A stretch of DNA of 64,000 nt from Chloroflexota bacterium (GTDB lineage: Bacteria; Chloroflexota; Anaerolineae; Anaerolineales; Anaerolineaceae), in assembly GCA_029265085.1 (NCBI GenBank), contig JAJUJY010000006.1, positions 1 through 64,000 of the forward strand, written 5' to 3'. Positions 7,970 to 16,313 of the stretch are shown piece by piece. The position numbers and the translations under genes are program-made. Positions within the stretch are counted from its first letter, which is position 1. Each line of letters starts with the position of its first letter. The notes beneath the pieces are model-generated. The model saw only the letters and a program-made list of their open reading frames with translations. It had not been told where the DNA came from and did no database searches.

Positions 7970-8914
7970 TTAAATTTCTGTGGTCACCTTGTCACTGAGA
8001 TCGTCCAGCGCAGCCACTTCAGCTTCGGTTAATTGCCAGCCTAACACCTCCAGGTTTTGTAAAGCGTGTTGAGCATTCTTTATACCCGGAATAGGGATTG
8101 CCCCTTTGCACAAAATCCAGTTAAGCGCAACCTGACTGGGAGTTTTCCCCGCATGATCAGAACCAATTTTAAGGATCAACTTCATCAAAGGTTGAATCGC
8201 CTGCATTGTTTTGCGGTTGTATTGTCTTGCCCTGAAACCCGTAGGAAGATGATCTACTGTGTATTTTCCACTCAATATCCCTTGGGCTAATGGACTGTAA
8301 GCAATCACAGCGATACCAAGTTCCTGGCATTGGCGCAGCAAGCCATTTTTTTCAATTTTCCGGTTAAGCAAATGATATTCCACCTGGTTTGAGGCAAGCT
8401 GCATGCCGTGTTTTACCAGCGTATCATAAGCGATTTGGGTTTGAGAGCGATCATAGTTTGAGACGCCAGCTGCATCGATTAATCCGTTATTTTTTGCCTC
8501 TGCCATCGCTTCCATCCAGGTTTCGATCTTAACCGGTGGCAGCGGCCAATGCATCTGATACAAAGCAATCTTCGGAACACCCAATCGCTTTAGGCTTGCT
8601 CGCAAATTACGATTCAGGCTGTTTTTTCCTAAACGCCACGGGAACGGCATAAATTTGGTGGCAATCTTAATCGATTCCCTGGAACCGTTGACATATTTCC
8701 CTAACAACATTTCAGAACGGCCCTGGGCATAAACCTCAGCGGTATCAAAGAAGACCTGGCCAGATTTTATGCAAAGCTCAAACGCTTCCTGAATGTCCTG
8801 ATCCTGGTAATCCCGCCCATACCCCCAATATAAGCGATCCCCCCACTGCCAGGTACCAATCCCAATTTTTACCCCATGAAAAATCGGGTGTAACGCGGGC
8901 AATTCCTCACTCAT
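7970..8914 (-). CDS. Aldo/keto reductase
   Basis: NADPH-dependent oxidoreductase of the aldo/keto reductase superfamily, about 314 residues, cytosolic. The catalytic tetrad region is visible: GQVFFDTAEVYAQGRSE (Asp, Tyr), the lysine in KIATKFMPFPW, and the histidine of LYQMHWPLPP. The family features GVSNYDRSQ, LASNQVEYHLLNR and IAYSPLAQGILSGKY, and the cofactor loop ALNWILCKGAIPIPGIKNAQH, follow in order. The start at 8914 is preferred over an upstream in-frame ATG at 8977, because GAGGG lies seven bases before it and the extra 21 residues are hydrophobic and unlike the family. The substrate is unknown. Confidence 0.92.
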   Translation of the reverse strand: MSEELPALHPIFHGVKIGIGTWQWGDRLYWGYGRDYQDQDIQEAFELCIKSGQVFFDTAEVYAQGRSEMLLGKYVNGSRESIKIATKFMPFPWRLGKNSLNRNLRASLKRLGVPKIALYQMHWPLPPVKIETWMEAMAEAKNNGLIDAAGVSNYDRSQTQIAYDTLVKHGMQLASNQVEYHLLNRKIEKNGLLRQCQELGIAVIAYSPLAQGILSGKYTVDHLPTGFRARQYNRKTMQAIQPLMKLILKIGSDHAGKTPSQVALNWILCKGAIPIPGIKNAQHALQNLEVLGWQLTEAEVAALDDLSDKVTTEI

Positions 8915-9048
8915 GGTACCCTCAATTCGAAATAGATTGATACTGATTATACAAGAAATATCAAAACCGCAAATCAAAATTTTGTAATGGTATACCGATC
9001 GCTGATGGTTATTGCGATATTTTTACAGGCTTAATAGTTTGGTGATGA

Positions 9049-9062
9049 TATAATTTTATAAT
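9049..9062 (+). promoter_or_regulatory. Overlapping -10 boxes upstream of the zinc-ribbon gene
   Basis: Two TATAAT hexamers occur at 9049-9054 and 9057-9062, about 32-45 nt before the ATG at 9094. A GAGGATAACC ribosome-binding site follows, so this transcript has a normal short leader. Confidence 0.5.
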
Positions 9063-9093
9063 ACCCAGTACCCACTCGTGAGGATAACCAAAA

Positions 9094-9741
9094 ATGCCCG
9101 ATCACATCGAATTTGTCAGCAACTATAATGATTTAAGTACCGACAACGGTTTCCAATTTGAATTTATTTGCGACCGCTGTGGAACTGGCGTTCGGACCCG
9201 CTTTATGACCTGGAAGACTGGTTCAATCTCAAATGCTCTGGATACCGCGAACAGTCTTTTCGGCGGTGTTTTTAGCACTGCAGCAGAATTAGGCCAACGT
9301 GTTCGCTCTGCTGGATGGCAAAAAGCACACGACCAGGCTTTTGAAACCGCGATCAAAGAATTACAAGAAGATTTCCGCCAATGTCCGCGCTGCCAATCCT
9401 GGGTTTGCAAAAAAAGCTGCTGGAATAACAAACGTGGAATATGCAAAAATTGCGCACCAGATTTGGGCGTTGAGATGAGCGCTGCACAGGCCTCTCGCTC
9501 CGTTGAAGAGGTGTGGGCACATGCCGCAATGGCGGAAGAAGATAAAAAATTAGCCGAAGGAAACTGGCGTGAAACCATCCAGGCATCCTGCCCAGAATGT
9601 GGTGAACCATTGGCTACCAACGCCAAATTCTGCCCGAGCTGCGGTGCAAAACTAAAAGTCAATGCACACTGCACCGAATGCGGCGCAAAACTCCAGCCCA
9701 ATGCGAAATTTTGCGCGGAATGCGGAACCAAGGTCCAATGA
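9094..9741 (+). CDS. Zinc-ribbon protein with multiple CxxC pairs
   Basis: A 215-residue cytosolic protein of unknown function. An N-terminal treble-clef-like CDRCG is followed by a Gly/Ala-rich helical segment (residues 45-85). A cysteine-dense region CPRCQSWVCKKSCW...CKNC follows at about 103-126. The C-terminus has tandem double zinc ribbons (CPECG...CPSCG, CTECG...CAECG) of the DZANK type, at residues 168-213. The central GGVFSTAAELGQRVRSAGW resembles a glycine-zipper or amphipathic stretch that could contact membrane. DZANK-type ribbons usually mediate protein or nucleic acid contacts; no enzymatic motif is seen. mutS follows 37 nt downstream but has its own promoter. Confidence 0.8.
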   Translation: MPDHIEFVSNYNDLSTDNGFQFEFICDRCGTGVRTRFMTWKTGSISNALDTANSLFGGVFSTAAELGQRVRSAGWQKAHDQAFETAIKELQEDFRQCPRCQSWVCKKSCWNNKRGICKNCAPDLGVEMSAAQASRSVEEVWAHAAMAEEDKKLAEGNWRETIQASCPECGEPLATNAKFCPSCGAKLKVNAHCTECGAKLQPNAKFCAECGTKVQ

Positions 9742-9743
9742 CC

Positions 9744-9772
9744 TTGCCGAAATTCAGGCCTGCTCGTAGAAT
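9744..9772 (+). promoter_or_regulatory. Promoter of mutS, leaderless start
   Basis: TTGCCG (9744-9749), a 17-bp spacer and TAGAAT (9767-9772) are followed by six bases and then ATG at 9779. There is no Shine-Dalgarno, so transcription is predicted to begin at the start codon itself. Confidence 0.65.
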
Positions 9773-9778
9773 GGTAGC

Positions 9779-12343
9779 ATGACTGACGACGTTACCCCCA
9801 TTCGACAACAATATCTTGATATTAAACGACAATACCCAGACGCGATTTTATTTTTCCGTCTGGGTGATTTTTATGAAACTTTTGACAACGATGCCGAAAT
9901 CACCTCTCGAGAGTTAGATATTGTTCTGACCTCACGCAATGTTGCCAAAGGCGCGCGAATCCCGATGGCAGGGATCCCCTATCATGCGGTCGAAAATTAC
10001 CTGGCCCGGCTGATTGAAAAAGGCTACCATGTGGCAATTTGCGAACAGGTCGGTGACCAACCCACCCGGGGTTTGTTTCCTCGCGAAGTTGTACGCGTGG
10101 TCACGCCCGGAACAATCGTTGAACCAGGGTTACTTAAAGGGGACCGGAATAATTATCTGGCGGGGTTTCTTGTCGTCGAAAACCAGGCCGGGATTGCTTA
10201 CGCAGATATTACCACCGGCGAATTTTTTGTCACGGAACTGGAAGGGGATGATATTCATGCCCAGGTCCGCTCGGAATTAATTCGTTTGCAGCCTGCTGAA
10301 ATCCTGCATCCCGATTCCTACGATCATTCAAATGGCTTTCCCGGGCATCCAACCCGCTGGGCAAACTGGCATTTTGAATTAAACCGCTGCCAGGAAGCCC
10401 TACTGCGCCAGTTTCAGGCTGGCTCGTTGGATGGGTTTGGCTTGCGCAGCAAACCACTGGCGATTCGAGCTGCCGGTGCGATTGTTCAATATCTCCAGGA
10501 TACCCAACCAGCATCTCTCCGTTTATTAACCAACCTGGCGACTTACACCTTGTCGGAATTTATGACACTGGATGCTGCCACACGGCGAAACCTGGAATTA
10601 ACTGAGACCATCCGCGGTGGAGAGGTTCAGGGGTCTTTGTTATCCGTGTTAGATTACACGGTCTCACCCATGGGTAAACGGTTGATCCGCCAATGGGTCA
10701 GCAAACCGCTTTTAGATATTCAGACCATTCAAAAGCGCCAGGAAGGAGTGGCTTACTTCCTGGAAAATGGCTTATTGCGCGCGGAATTACGGGCAGCGCT
10801 GCGTCCTTTGGGCGATTTAGAGCGGTTGACCAATCGTATCCTTTCCGGCCATGCCGTGCCCCGTGATCTGGTCATGCTGCGCAGTACGCTTGAAGCCTTA
10901 CCAGCCATTCATCATTTATTCTCATCCACCAGCAACCCATTAACAGAAATTTTGGTAAAACTGGATCTCTGCGAAGATCAATTAGCTTTGTTAAAAGCCG
11001 CTGTCGCGGACGAGCCGCCTGCCACCCTGCAAAATCCAGGTGTAATCCGTTCAGGTTACTCTGCCGAATTAGACCATGTGATCGACTCATCCCAACACGC
11101 TCGCGAGTGGATTGCCCGCCTGGAAGATGTGGAACGGGAAAGAACCGGTATCAAAACCCTTAAGGTTGGGTATAACAAAGTATTTGGGTATTATATCGAA
11201 ATCTCGCGCGGGCAAGCCGCTCAAGCTCCGGCAGAGTATATTCGCAAGCAAACCCTGGTAAACGCAGAACGCTTCATTACCCCGGAAATGAAAGAGTATG
11301 AAACGTTGGTACTCAACGCAGAGGACCGCATCCGCGAGATTGAAGCCCGTTTGTTTAAAGAAATTTGTGCTCGGATTGCTTCAGCCAGCACCCGATTGTT
11401 AGCAACTGCTCAAAGCCTGGCTCAATTGGATGTAATTGCATCGCTGGCAGAGGCTGCCGCTCTGGGGGCATATATTCGACCAACCCTGGTCAATGAACCT
11501 GGACTGGATATCCGGGATGGGCGGCACCCGGTAGTTGAACGCACATTACGAGGTGAGCGTTACGTCCCCAATGATGCCATTTACGAACCAGGTGAAACGG
11601 TGCGGATTATCACGGGTCCCAATATGAGCGGTAAAAGCACCTTTTTACGCCAGGTAGCCTTGATTGTTTTAATGGCGCAAATTGGCAGTTATGTTCCAGC
11701 CTCATCAGCCAATATTGGGCTGGTCGACCGCATATTTACCCGCATTGGCGCACAGGATGAAATTCATGCCGGACAATCCACTTTTATGGTAGAGATGATT
11801 GAAGCGGCAAATATTTTACATCATGCCACCCCGCGCAGTCTGCTGATTTTAGATGAAATTGGCCGCGGTACCAGTACGTATGACGGTTTATCAATCGCCT
11901 GGGCGGTTGTAGAATACATTCACAACCATCCCCGCTTGAGAGCGCGCACCTTATTTGCCACCCACTATCACGAGCTAACGCAGCTCTCTGAACTGCTGCC
12001 CGGAGTGCGCAATTACAATGTTGCTGTTTCCGAATCAGAAGGACAGGTCGTATTCCTGCATAAAATCGTGCCCGGAGGAGCTGACCGGTCCTATGGTATC
12101 CATGTCGCACAGCTAGCTGGGCTGCCGCACCCGGTCATCCAACGCGCCACCGAAATCCTGCACCAATTGGAAGCATCCTCCGGTAAGGCAGTTAAAATTG
12201 ACCCGAATTTACCGCAGCAATTAACCTTCTTCCCTGAGACAAATCCAATTTTGGAAGAACTGAAAGCTTTGGATATCAACACGCTTTCACCCATTGAAGC
12301 CCTGAATAAGCTATACGAGTGGCAGAGAAAATTTATCAATTAA
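9779..12343 (+). CDS. mutS: DNA mismatch repair protein MutS
   Basis: Mismatch-recognition ATPase that starts methyl-independent or MutL-directed repair; 854 residues, the normal MutS1 length. The mismatch-binding domain has the Phe-x-Glu wedge in RLGDFYETF (residues 26-34). The connector, lever and clamp domains follow. The C-terminal ATPase has Walker A ITGPNMSGKST, Walker B LLILDEIGRGTSTYDGLS and the ATHYHELTQLSE switch. The tail has the usual helix-turn-helix dimer region (LPHPVIQRATEILHQLE). It is transcribed alone between a leaderless promoter and a strong terminator; mutL is not in the window. Confidence 0.98.
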   Translation: MTDDVTPIRQQYLDIKRQYPDAILFFRLGDFYETFDNDAEITSRELDIVLTSRNVAKGARIPMAGIPYHAVENYLARLIEKGYHVAICEQVGDQPTRGLFPREVVRVVTPGTIVEPGLLKGDRNNYLAGFLVVENQAGIAYADITTGEFFVTELEGDDIHAQVRSELIRLQPAEILHPDSYDHSNGFPGHPTRWANWHFELNRCQEALLRQFQAGSLDGFGLRSKPLAIRAAGAIVQYLQDTQPASLRLLTNLATYTLSEFMTLDAATRRNLELTETIRGGEVQGSLLSVLDYTVSPMGKRLIRQWVSKPLLDIQTIQKRQEGVAYFLENGLLRAELRAALRPLGDLERLTNRILSGHAVPRDLVMLRSTLEALPAIHHLFSSTSNPLTEILVKLDLCEDQLALLKAAVADEPPATLQNPGVIRSGYSAELDHVIDSSQHAREWIARLEDVERERTGIKTLKVGYNKVFGYYIEISRGQAAQAPAEYIRKQTLVNAERFITPEMKEYETLVLNAEDRIREIEARLFKEICARIASASTRLLATAQSLAQLDVIASLAEAAALGAYIRPTLVNEPGLDIRDGRHPVVERTLRGERYVPNDAIYEPGETVRIITGPNMSGKSTFLRQVALIVLMAQIGSYVPASSANIGLVDRIFTRIGAQDEIHAGQSTFMVEMIEAANILHHATPRSLLILDEIGRGTSTYDGLSIAWAVVEYIHNHPRLRARTLFATHYHELTQLSELLPGVRNYNVAVSESEGQVVFLHKIVPGGADRSYGIHVAQLAGLPHPVIQRATEILHQLEASSGKAVKIDPNLPQQLTFFPETNPILEELKALDINTLSPIEALNKLYEWQRKFIN

Positions 12344-12344
12344 C

Positions 12345-12388
12345 AAAAGAGCGCTGCCTCAACATGCTGAGGCAGCGCCTTTTTTGTT
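12345..12388. terminator. Intrinsic terminator between mutS and the GH57-type gene
   Basis: The 11-bp GC-rich stem GCGCTGCCTCA (12351-12361) pairs with TGAGGCAGCGC (12368-12378) and is followed by a T-run. An A-rich stretch on the left side allows function in both directions. Confidence 0.88.
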
Positions 12389-12399
12389 CATCGATTGGC

Positions 12400-13869
12400 T
12401 TAGGGGGGGCAAGAAAAACAAGGTTCTTCTATCCCGCGGAAAATACTGGCCGGCACACCAGCAAAATGGTTGCGCGCTTTTTCATATTGCCAGGAAAACA
12501 CAATATCTGCCCTTAGCCCGCTTTGCCAGCTTTGCGTCTGCGCCAACCCATTCAATGCTTTCAAAGACAGGTCTATACCGGTTGCCAGCTTCGTCCACCA
12601 GACCGCCTGCGCTGCAAAGGAAACTACATTTCGCGGTTCAATCCGGTCAAAATCCTCAAAAAACCAGCCGCAAGATGTGAACATGCGCTGCTTATTGTAT
12701 TGTGCACGCAGTAAGTAATCCAACTGGCGTAATTCATCTGCATCCAATTTCCGACCTGCTAAGACGGCCGAAATATCCGCGATCGAAACACTGCCTTGCA
12801 GGACATGAATCCACTCTTTGAGCAATTGCCAGGGATCTGACACCAAACGGCTGGCAGCTTGCACATAAACCGCATCCAAAGCATCACCGATTTCTTGTAA
12901 ACCCTTGCGCAGCATTGGCTTCCAATTGCTGTTTGGGGTACAAAGGCAGCCATTTCCCCAACGTGCCACCCCATGGTGGCAGCTCCAGGACGTATATTCG
13001 GTGATTTTTATCGTCCGTGTCGGTGGATTTTGCTTCAGCCACAAACCGGGAAATGTTAAATCCAGGCCAGCCGCACTAACCGATTGCCCCGTCAAATAGG
13101 ATAAAAATTTATCCCGGAAGGGTTGGTGATGGCCGTATAATTCACCATCCGTAGCAATCATAATCATTTGAGGTTCATCCGGCGCATATCCATTTTGCCG
13201 GTACTGCGGCAAGACATAATTTCGCAAAAAGCCATCCGCATTTGTGGTTGCCCCGCCGTCAAAACTCACCCGCATGCTTAATTCCTGGTGGAAGAAAAAG
13301 ACGGCTATTTTCCTGCCGCTGGGCAATTCCACCCAATAAGGCTGAGTAACATCCAAATCATGGGCAGCAGCTTGCCAGGGTGCCAGAATCGTATATTCAA
13401 TATCATGATCAACCAGGATTTCCAACGATTCCAGATCTACAGCGGTTTCTGGCAGCCACATACCAGTTGGTTGGTGGCCAAATCGATAAGCAAATTCGGC
13501 TGCGCCCCAATATACCTGGATCTCTTTATCTTGCCGTTTCGCGAGCGGTAAGATAGTATGGTGGTAGGCTTGCGCCATAGCATTCCCAACCCCATATCGG
13601 CGCACATTCTCCCGATCCTGATTGACAATTTTTGAGAAGGTAATTGAATCGTATCCGATCATCCAGCCCATCAAAGTTGGACCAGCATCATAACTGATCC
13701 GCCCAAAATTCCCCATTTCTGCATTGGGACGGTAGCAATGCTCATGAATACGAATATTCCAGTTCGGATACGGGTACGCCCCTGATTCAGGAGGGACAAA
13801 ACCAGTCAACGGATCCTCGCGGGATGGTTGGTAAAAATGTCCGTGAATGCAAAGAGCGTTTCGTTTCAT
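12400..13869 (-). CDS. Glycoside hydrolase family 57-type protein (DUF3536-related)
   Basis: Cytosolic protein of the GH57 group, which includes alpha-amylases and 4-alpha-glucanotransferases; 489 residues. The N-terminus has the first conserved region, CIHGHFYQPSREDPLTG. Then come the SYDAGPTLMGWM segment, GMWLPETAVD (about residues 137-146) and IMIATDGELYGHHQPFRD, consistent with the (beta/alpha)7 barrel and its carboxylate catalytic residues. The closest style is the GH57 plus DUF3536 proteins, which I recall as clearly longer (about 800 residues), so the C-terminal part appears short. The gene follows the SDR gene by 13 nt and has its own TATAAT at about 13880, giving only a few bases of leader. 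The substrate is not predictable. Confidence 0.82.
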   Translation of the reverse strand: MKRNALCIHGHFYQPSREDPLTGFVPPESGAYPYPNWNIRIHEHCYRPNAEMGNFGRISYDAGPTLMGWMIGYDSITFSKIVNQDRENVRRYGVGNAMAQAYHHTILPLAKRQDKEIQVYWGAAEFAYRFGHQPTGMWLPETAVDLESLEILVDHDIEYTILAPWQAAAHDLDVTQPYWVELPSGRKIAVFFFHQELSMRVSFDGGATTNADGFLRNYVLPQYRQNGYAPDEPQMIMIATDGELYGHHQPFRDKFLSYLTGQSVSAAGLDLTFPGLWLKQNPPTRTIKITEYTSWSCHHGVARWGNGCLCTPNSNWKPMLRKGLQEIGDALDAVYVQAASRLVSDPWQLLKEWIHVLQGSVSIADISAVLAGRKLDADELRQLDYLLRAQYNKQRMFTSCGWFFEDFDRIEPRNVVSFAAQAVWWTKLATGIDLSLKALNGLAQTQSWQSGLRADIVFSWQYEKARNHFAGVPASIFRGIEEPCFSCPP

Positions 13870-13882
13870 GGAGTTTAAATAA

Positions 13883-14800
13883 TTATACCTTTACTATTGA
13901 ATTTATCTGACTACCAGTTTTTAAATAACCAATTTGCTGGTGAAACCGGGCAGGAAGTATTCCAAATAAACGGGGAACCGTGTCCAAATACGTTGTCCGG
14001 TCTGCTGCCAGATAATCTAACCAATAAATTGACACCGGAAAGCGGTTGTTCTGTTCCAACCAGAGGGCAAGAGAGCGTAAATAGGCGGGGGTCAAATCTA
14101 ATAACCAACGCCGCACACCAATGGTCTTCATAATATCTTGAATTACTTGTTTAAATGTCAGGTACTCGCCCCCGCCAATGGAAACAATCTCATTAATAAA
14201 ACGCTCTTCCTCCAGGGCAATTTCCAGGCAGGTCACCAGGTCTTCCACCCAAATTGGCTGAATCAAAGAACTTCCGTCCCCCGGAAGAATAAAAATTCCC
14301 GGGGACATGCGAACCAGCCGGGCTAATCCAGTGGTAAATTGATCATCCGGGCCGAATATTGCCCCAGATCGAAAGATAGTATATGGAACACTGCCTTGCT
14401 GAAGAATGTGTTCCGCCAATCCCTTTGCTTTCAGAACCGGGTAAGCAGAGGCGCGTTCAGCACCTAAATGGCTGAGATAAAATATTCGCTCCACCCCTGA
14501 TCGAGATGCAGCCTGGACAATCGCTTCTGTCCCTTGCACATCTGTTTCTTGTAAAGCAGCTCGGCTGCTGGCACGTTCAGATCCAGCCAGATGAAAAACA
14601 ACATCCACGCCCTTCATGGCCGCTTGCAGGCTTCTTTCGTCTTTCAAGCTGCTGACCGAAACTTCAACCGGAACCCCGCGCGGAATTAATGGAGAAGTTT
14701 TCGAGGGACGCAGCAAAATTCGCACTGGTTTTCCCAATGCGGTTAAATGGCGAATTAATGTACGGCCAACAAATCCAGTCCCACCCGTTACCAATATCAT
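13883..14800 (-). CDS. NDUFA9-like extended SDR (NAD(P)-binding epimerase-type protein)
   Basis: Atypical extended short-chain dehydrogenase of the complex I NDUFA9-like/NmrA group, about 305 residues. The Rossmann motif ILVTGGTGFVGRTLIRHL is at the N-terminus, with VDVVFHLAGSERAS and RIFYLSHLGAERAS further on. In the latter the canonical Tyr of YxxxK is replaced in context (SAYPVLKAKGLAE retains Tyr and Lys). FRSGAIFGPDDQF and PIWVEDLVTCL complete the family pattern. These proteins often bind NAD(P)H without proven enzymatic activity. I chose the ATG at 14800 because it begins the Rossmann strand and lies seven bases after a TATAAT, giving a leaderless start. Confidence 0.85.
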   Translation of the reverse strand: MILVTGGTGFVGRTLIRHLTALGKPVRILLRPSKTSPLIPRGVPVEVSVSSLKDERSLQAAMKGVDVVFHLAGSERASSRAALQETDVQGTEAIVQAASRSGVERIFYLSHLGAERASAYPVLKAKGLAEHILQQGSVPYTIFRSGAIFGPDDQFTTGLARLVRMSPGIFILPGDGSSLIQPIWVEDLVTCLEIALEEERFINEIVSIGGGEYLTFKQVIQDIMKTIGVRRWLLDLTPAYLRSLALWLEQNNRFPVSIYWLDYLAADRTTYLDTVPRLFGILPARFHQQIGYLKTGSQINSIVKV

Positions 14801-14807
14801 CAGAAAA

Positions 14808-14813
14808 ATTATA
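14808..14813 (-). promoter_or_regulatory. -10 box of the NDUFA9-like gene, leaderless start
   Basis: On the minus strand TATAAT is followed by TTTTCTG and the ATG at 14800. There is no ribosome-binding site. This spacing favours 14800 over the in-frame alternative at 14830. Confidence 0.6.
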
Positions 14814-14945
14814 GCAGAAGAAACAGGCACAACTGAAGATTTTTATGGGTTTTTTGCAGATTGTTATGGGATTGCAATGTGTGGCATGACTCTTGCAATC
14901 TGAATTTACACAACTCTCAAGTGTCTGCCCGAGAAAGAAGAAATC

Positions 14946-16310
14946 ATGGAACCTGAATCCAACACCTATACAACCAGCCGCCTAGGATTTCATTATTATC
15001 CGGACACATTCCATTACCGCGAACACGATTTGCAAATTTGGCTCCCGCAATTAAATGGATTAGGAGCCCGATGGTTAATCTGCCGCTCGGAAGCTGGCCG
15101 CGCAATTCCGGAATATTTTATTGAAGGTTTAATCGCATCGGGGATTCAACCAGTTATTCAATTCAATCTTCCTCTGGCAAACCAACCAGACAAGCATGAA
15201 ATCAGCTTATTGCTAGAATCTTATGCCCGGTGGGGCGTGAAATATGTCGGTTTCTATGAGCGGCCTAATTCTCCGGCTGCCTGGCCGCAACATGGCTGGG
15301 CACAGCAAAATTTGGTCGAACGGTATCTGGACCGCTTTTTGCCATTAGCAGAAGCCGCAGCCGCAGCCCAAATATCACCTGTTTTTTCCCCGTTAGAACC
15401 CGGCGGCAGCTTTTGGGATACAGCCTTCTTAAGAATGTCGCTTCAATCCATGGAACGGCGCGGACAGACCAAGGTTTTGGATAATTTGGTACTTTCCACT
15501 TATGCCTGGACTCACCAACACCCGCTGGATTGGGGCGCAGGCGGCCCTGAACGCTGGCCAGATGCCCGCCCTTATTTCACACCAGAAGGGTTTCAAGATC
15601 AACGCGGTTTTCGAATCTTCGATTGGTATCAAGCTGTAGCCCAGGCCGTTTTACAAAAATCACTTCCAATTTTCCTGTTCCAGGCTGGGCTGCCGGGCCA
15701 CCCCGAGACACTCTCTACAGAGGCTTGTAAAGATGATGTTTACACCCGAGATTGCCAGACAATTCTGCAATTATTGGACGAAACTGAGGCAGCCGTACCT
15801 CAGGACAGCGAAGATGAACAAGCCAAAACTTTACTGGAACCACTACCGGCAGAAATCCTCGCCTGCAATTTCTGGTTATTAGCTGCCCCTGAAAACTCAC
15901 CAGCCGTAAACCAGGCCTGGTTTAAAAACAGTGGACCATCTCTGCCAATCAGCCGGTCTATTTTGGGTTCTCGAGGAAATACTGCACAAACTACCAGGCC
16001 AGCCCGTTTGTTTGATGAAGGCTTTTTAGAACGCATTGCCCACCCAATCCAACATTACGTTTTACTGCCGCTGCATTACAAATTCAATCTAGAAGCAATT
16101 TGGTCAGGATTGCTTCCATTTATCAACAAATACCACCCCACCATTGGTTTTTCCGTTGAAGAAGCCCAACTGGCAATGCAGGTTACTGTCATCGGCGGGT
16201 ACGAGACGATCCCAGACGAAATCGTCAATCGATTAAGAAAATCGGGCTGCAAAGTAGAACGAATCAGCGCAGATGGCACAAGGATTGCAACAATACTTGC
16301 AGAGAGGTGA
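14946..16310 (+). CDS. TIM-barrel-like protein of unknown function upstream of ftsZ-like gene
   Basis: A 454-residue protein, no signal peptide. The first 270 residues read like a (beta/alpha)8 barrel of the glycosidase type: LGFHYYPDTFHYREHDLQIW, a LNGLGARWLICRSEAG strand-helix unit, GIQPVIQFNLPL, GVKYVGFYERPN, and SPVFSPLEPGG. I see no convincing pair of catalytic carboxylates. A variable linker (about 275-345) precedes a C-terminal module (LHYKFNLEAIWSGLLPFINKYH...VTVIGGYETIPDEIVNRLRKSG) that resembles a small alpha/beta domain. The stop is three bases before the ftsZ-like start, so the two genes are almost certainly cotranscribed. Function unknown; the second barrel-like protein at 17932 may be related in fold. 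Confidence 0.75.
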   Translation: MEPESNTYTTSRLGFHYYPDTFHYREHDLQIWLPQLNGLGARWLICRSEAGRAIPEYFIEGLIASGIQPVIQFNLPLANQPDKHEISLLLESYARWGVKYVGFYERPNSPAAWPQHGWAQQNLVERYLDRFLPLAEAAAAAQISPVFSPLEPGGSFWDTAFLRMSLQSMERRGQTKVLDNLVLSTYAWTHQHPLDWGAGGPERWPDARPYFTPEGFQDQRGFRIFDWYQAVAQAVLQKSLPIFLFQAGLPGHPETLSTEACKDDVYTRDCQTILQLLDETEAAVPQDSEDEQAKTLLEPLPAEILACNFWLLAAPENSPAVNQAWFKNSGPSLPISRSILGSRGNTAQTTRPARLFDEGFLERIAHPIQHYVLLPLHYKFNLEAIWSGLLPFINKYHPTIGFSVEEAQLAMQVTVIGGYETIPDEIVNRLRKSGCKVERISADGTRIATILAER

Positions 16311-16313
16311 AGT

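Noticed and set aside
9123..9731. Long minus-strand ORF opposite the zinc-ribbon gene
   Set aside because: It is the mirror of a Cys-rich coding frame, with low-complexity Ser/Ala-rich translation and no ribosome-binding site; the plus-strand protein is clearly the real one.
12403..12409. Frameshift in the GH57-type gene at the seven-G run
   Set aside because: Shifting frame extends the protein only into the shared terminator hairpin, so no longer homologous tail is recovered.
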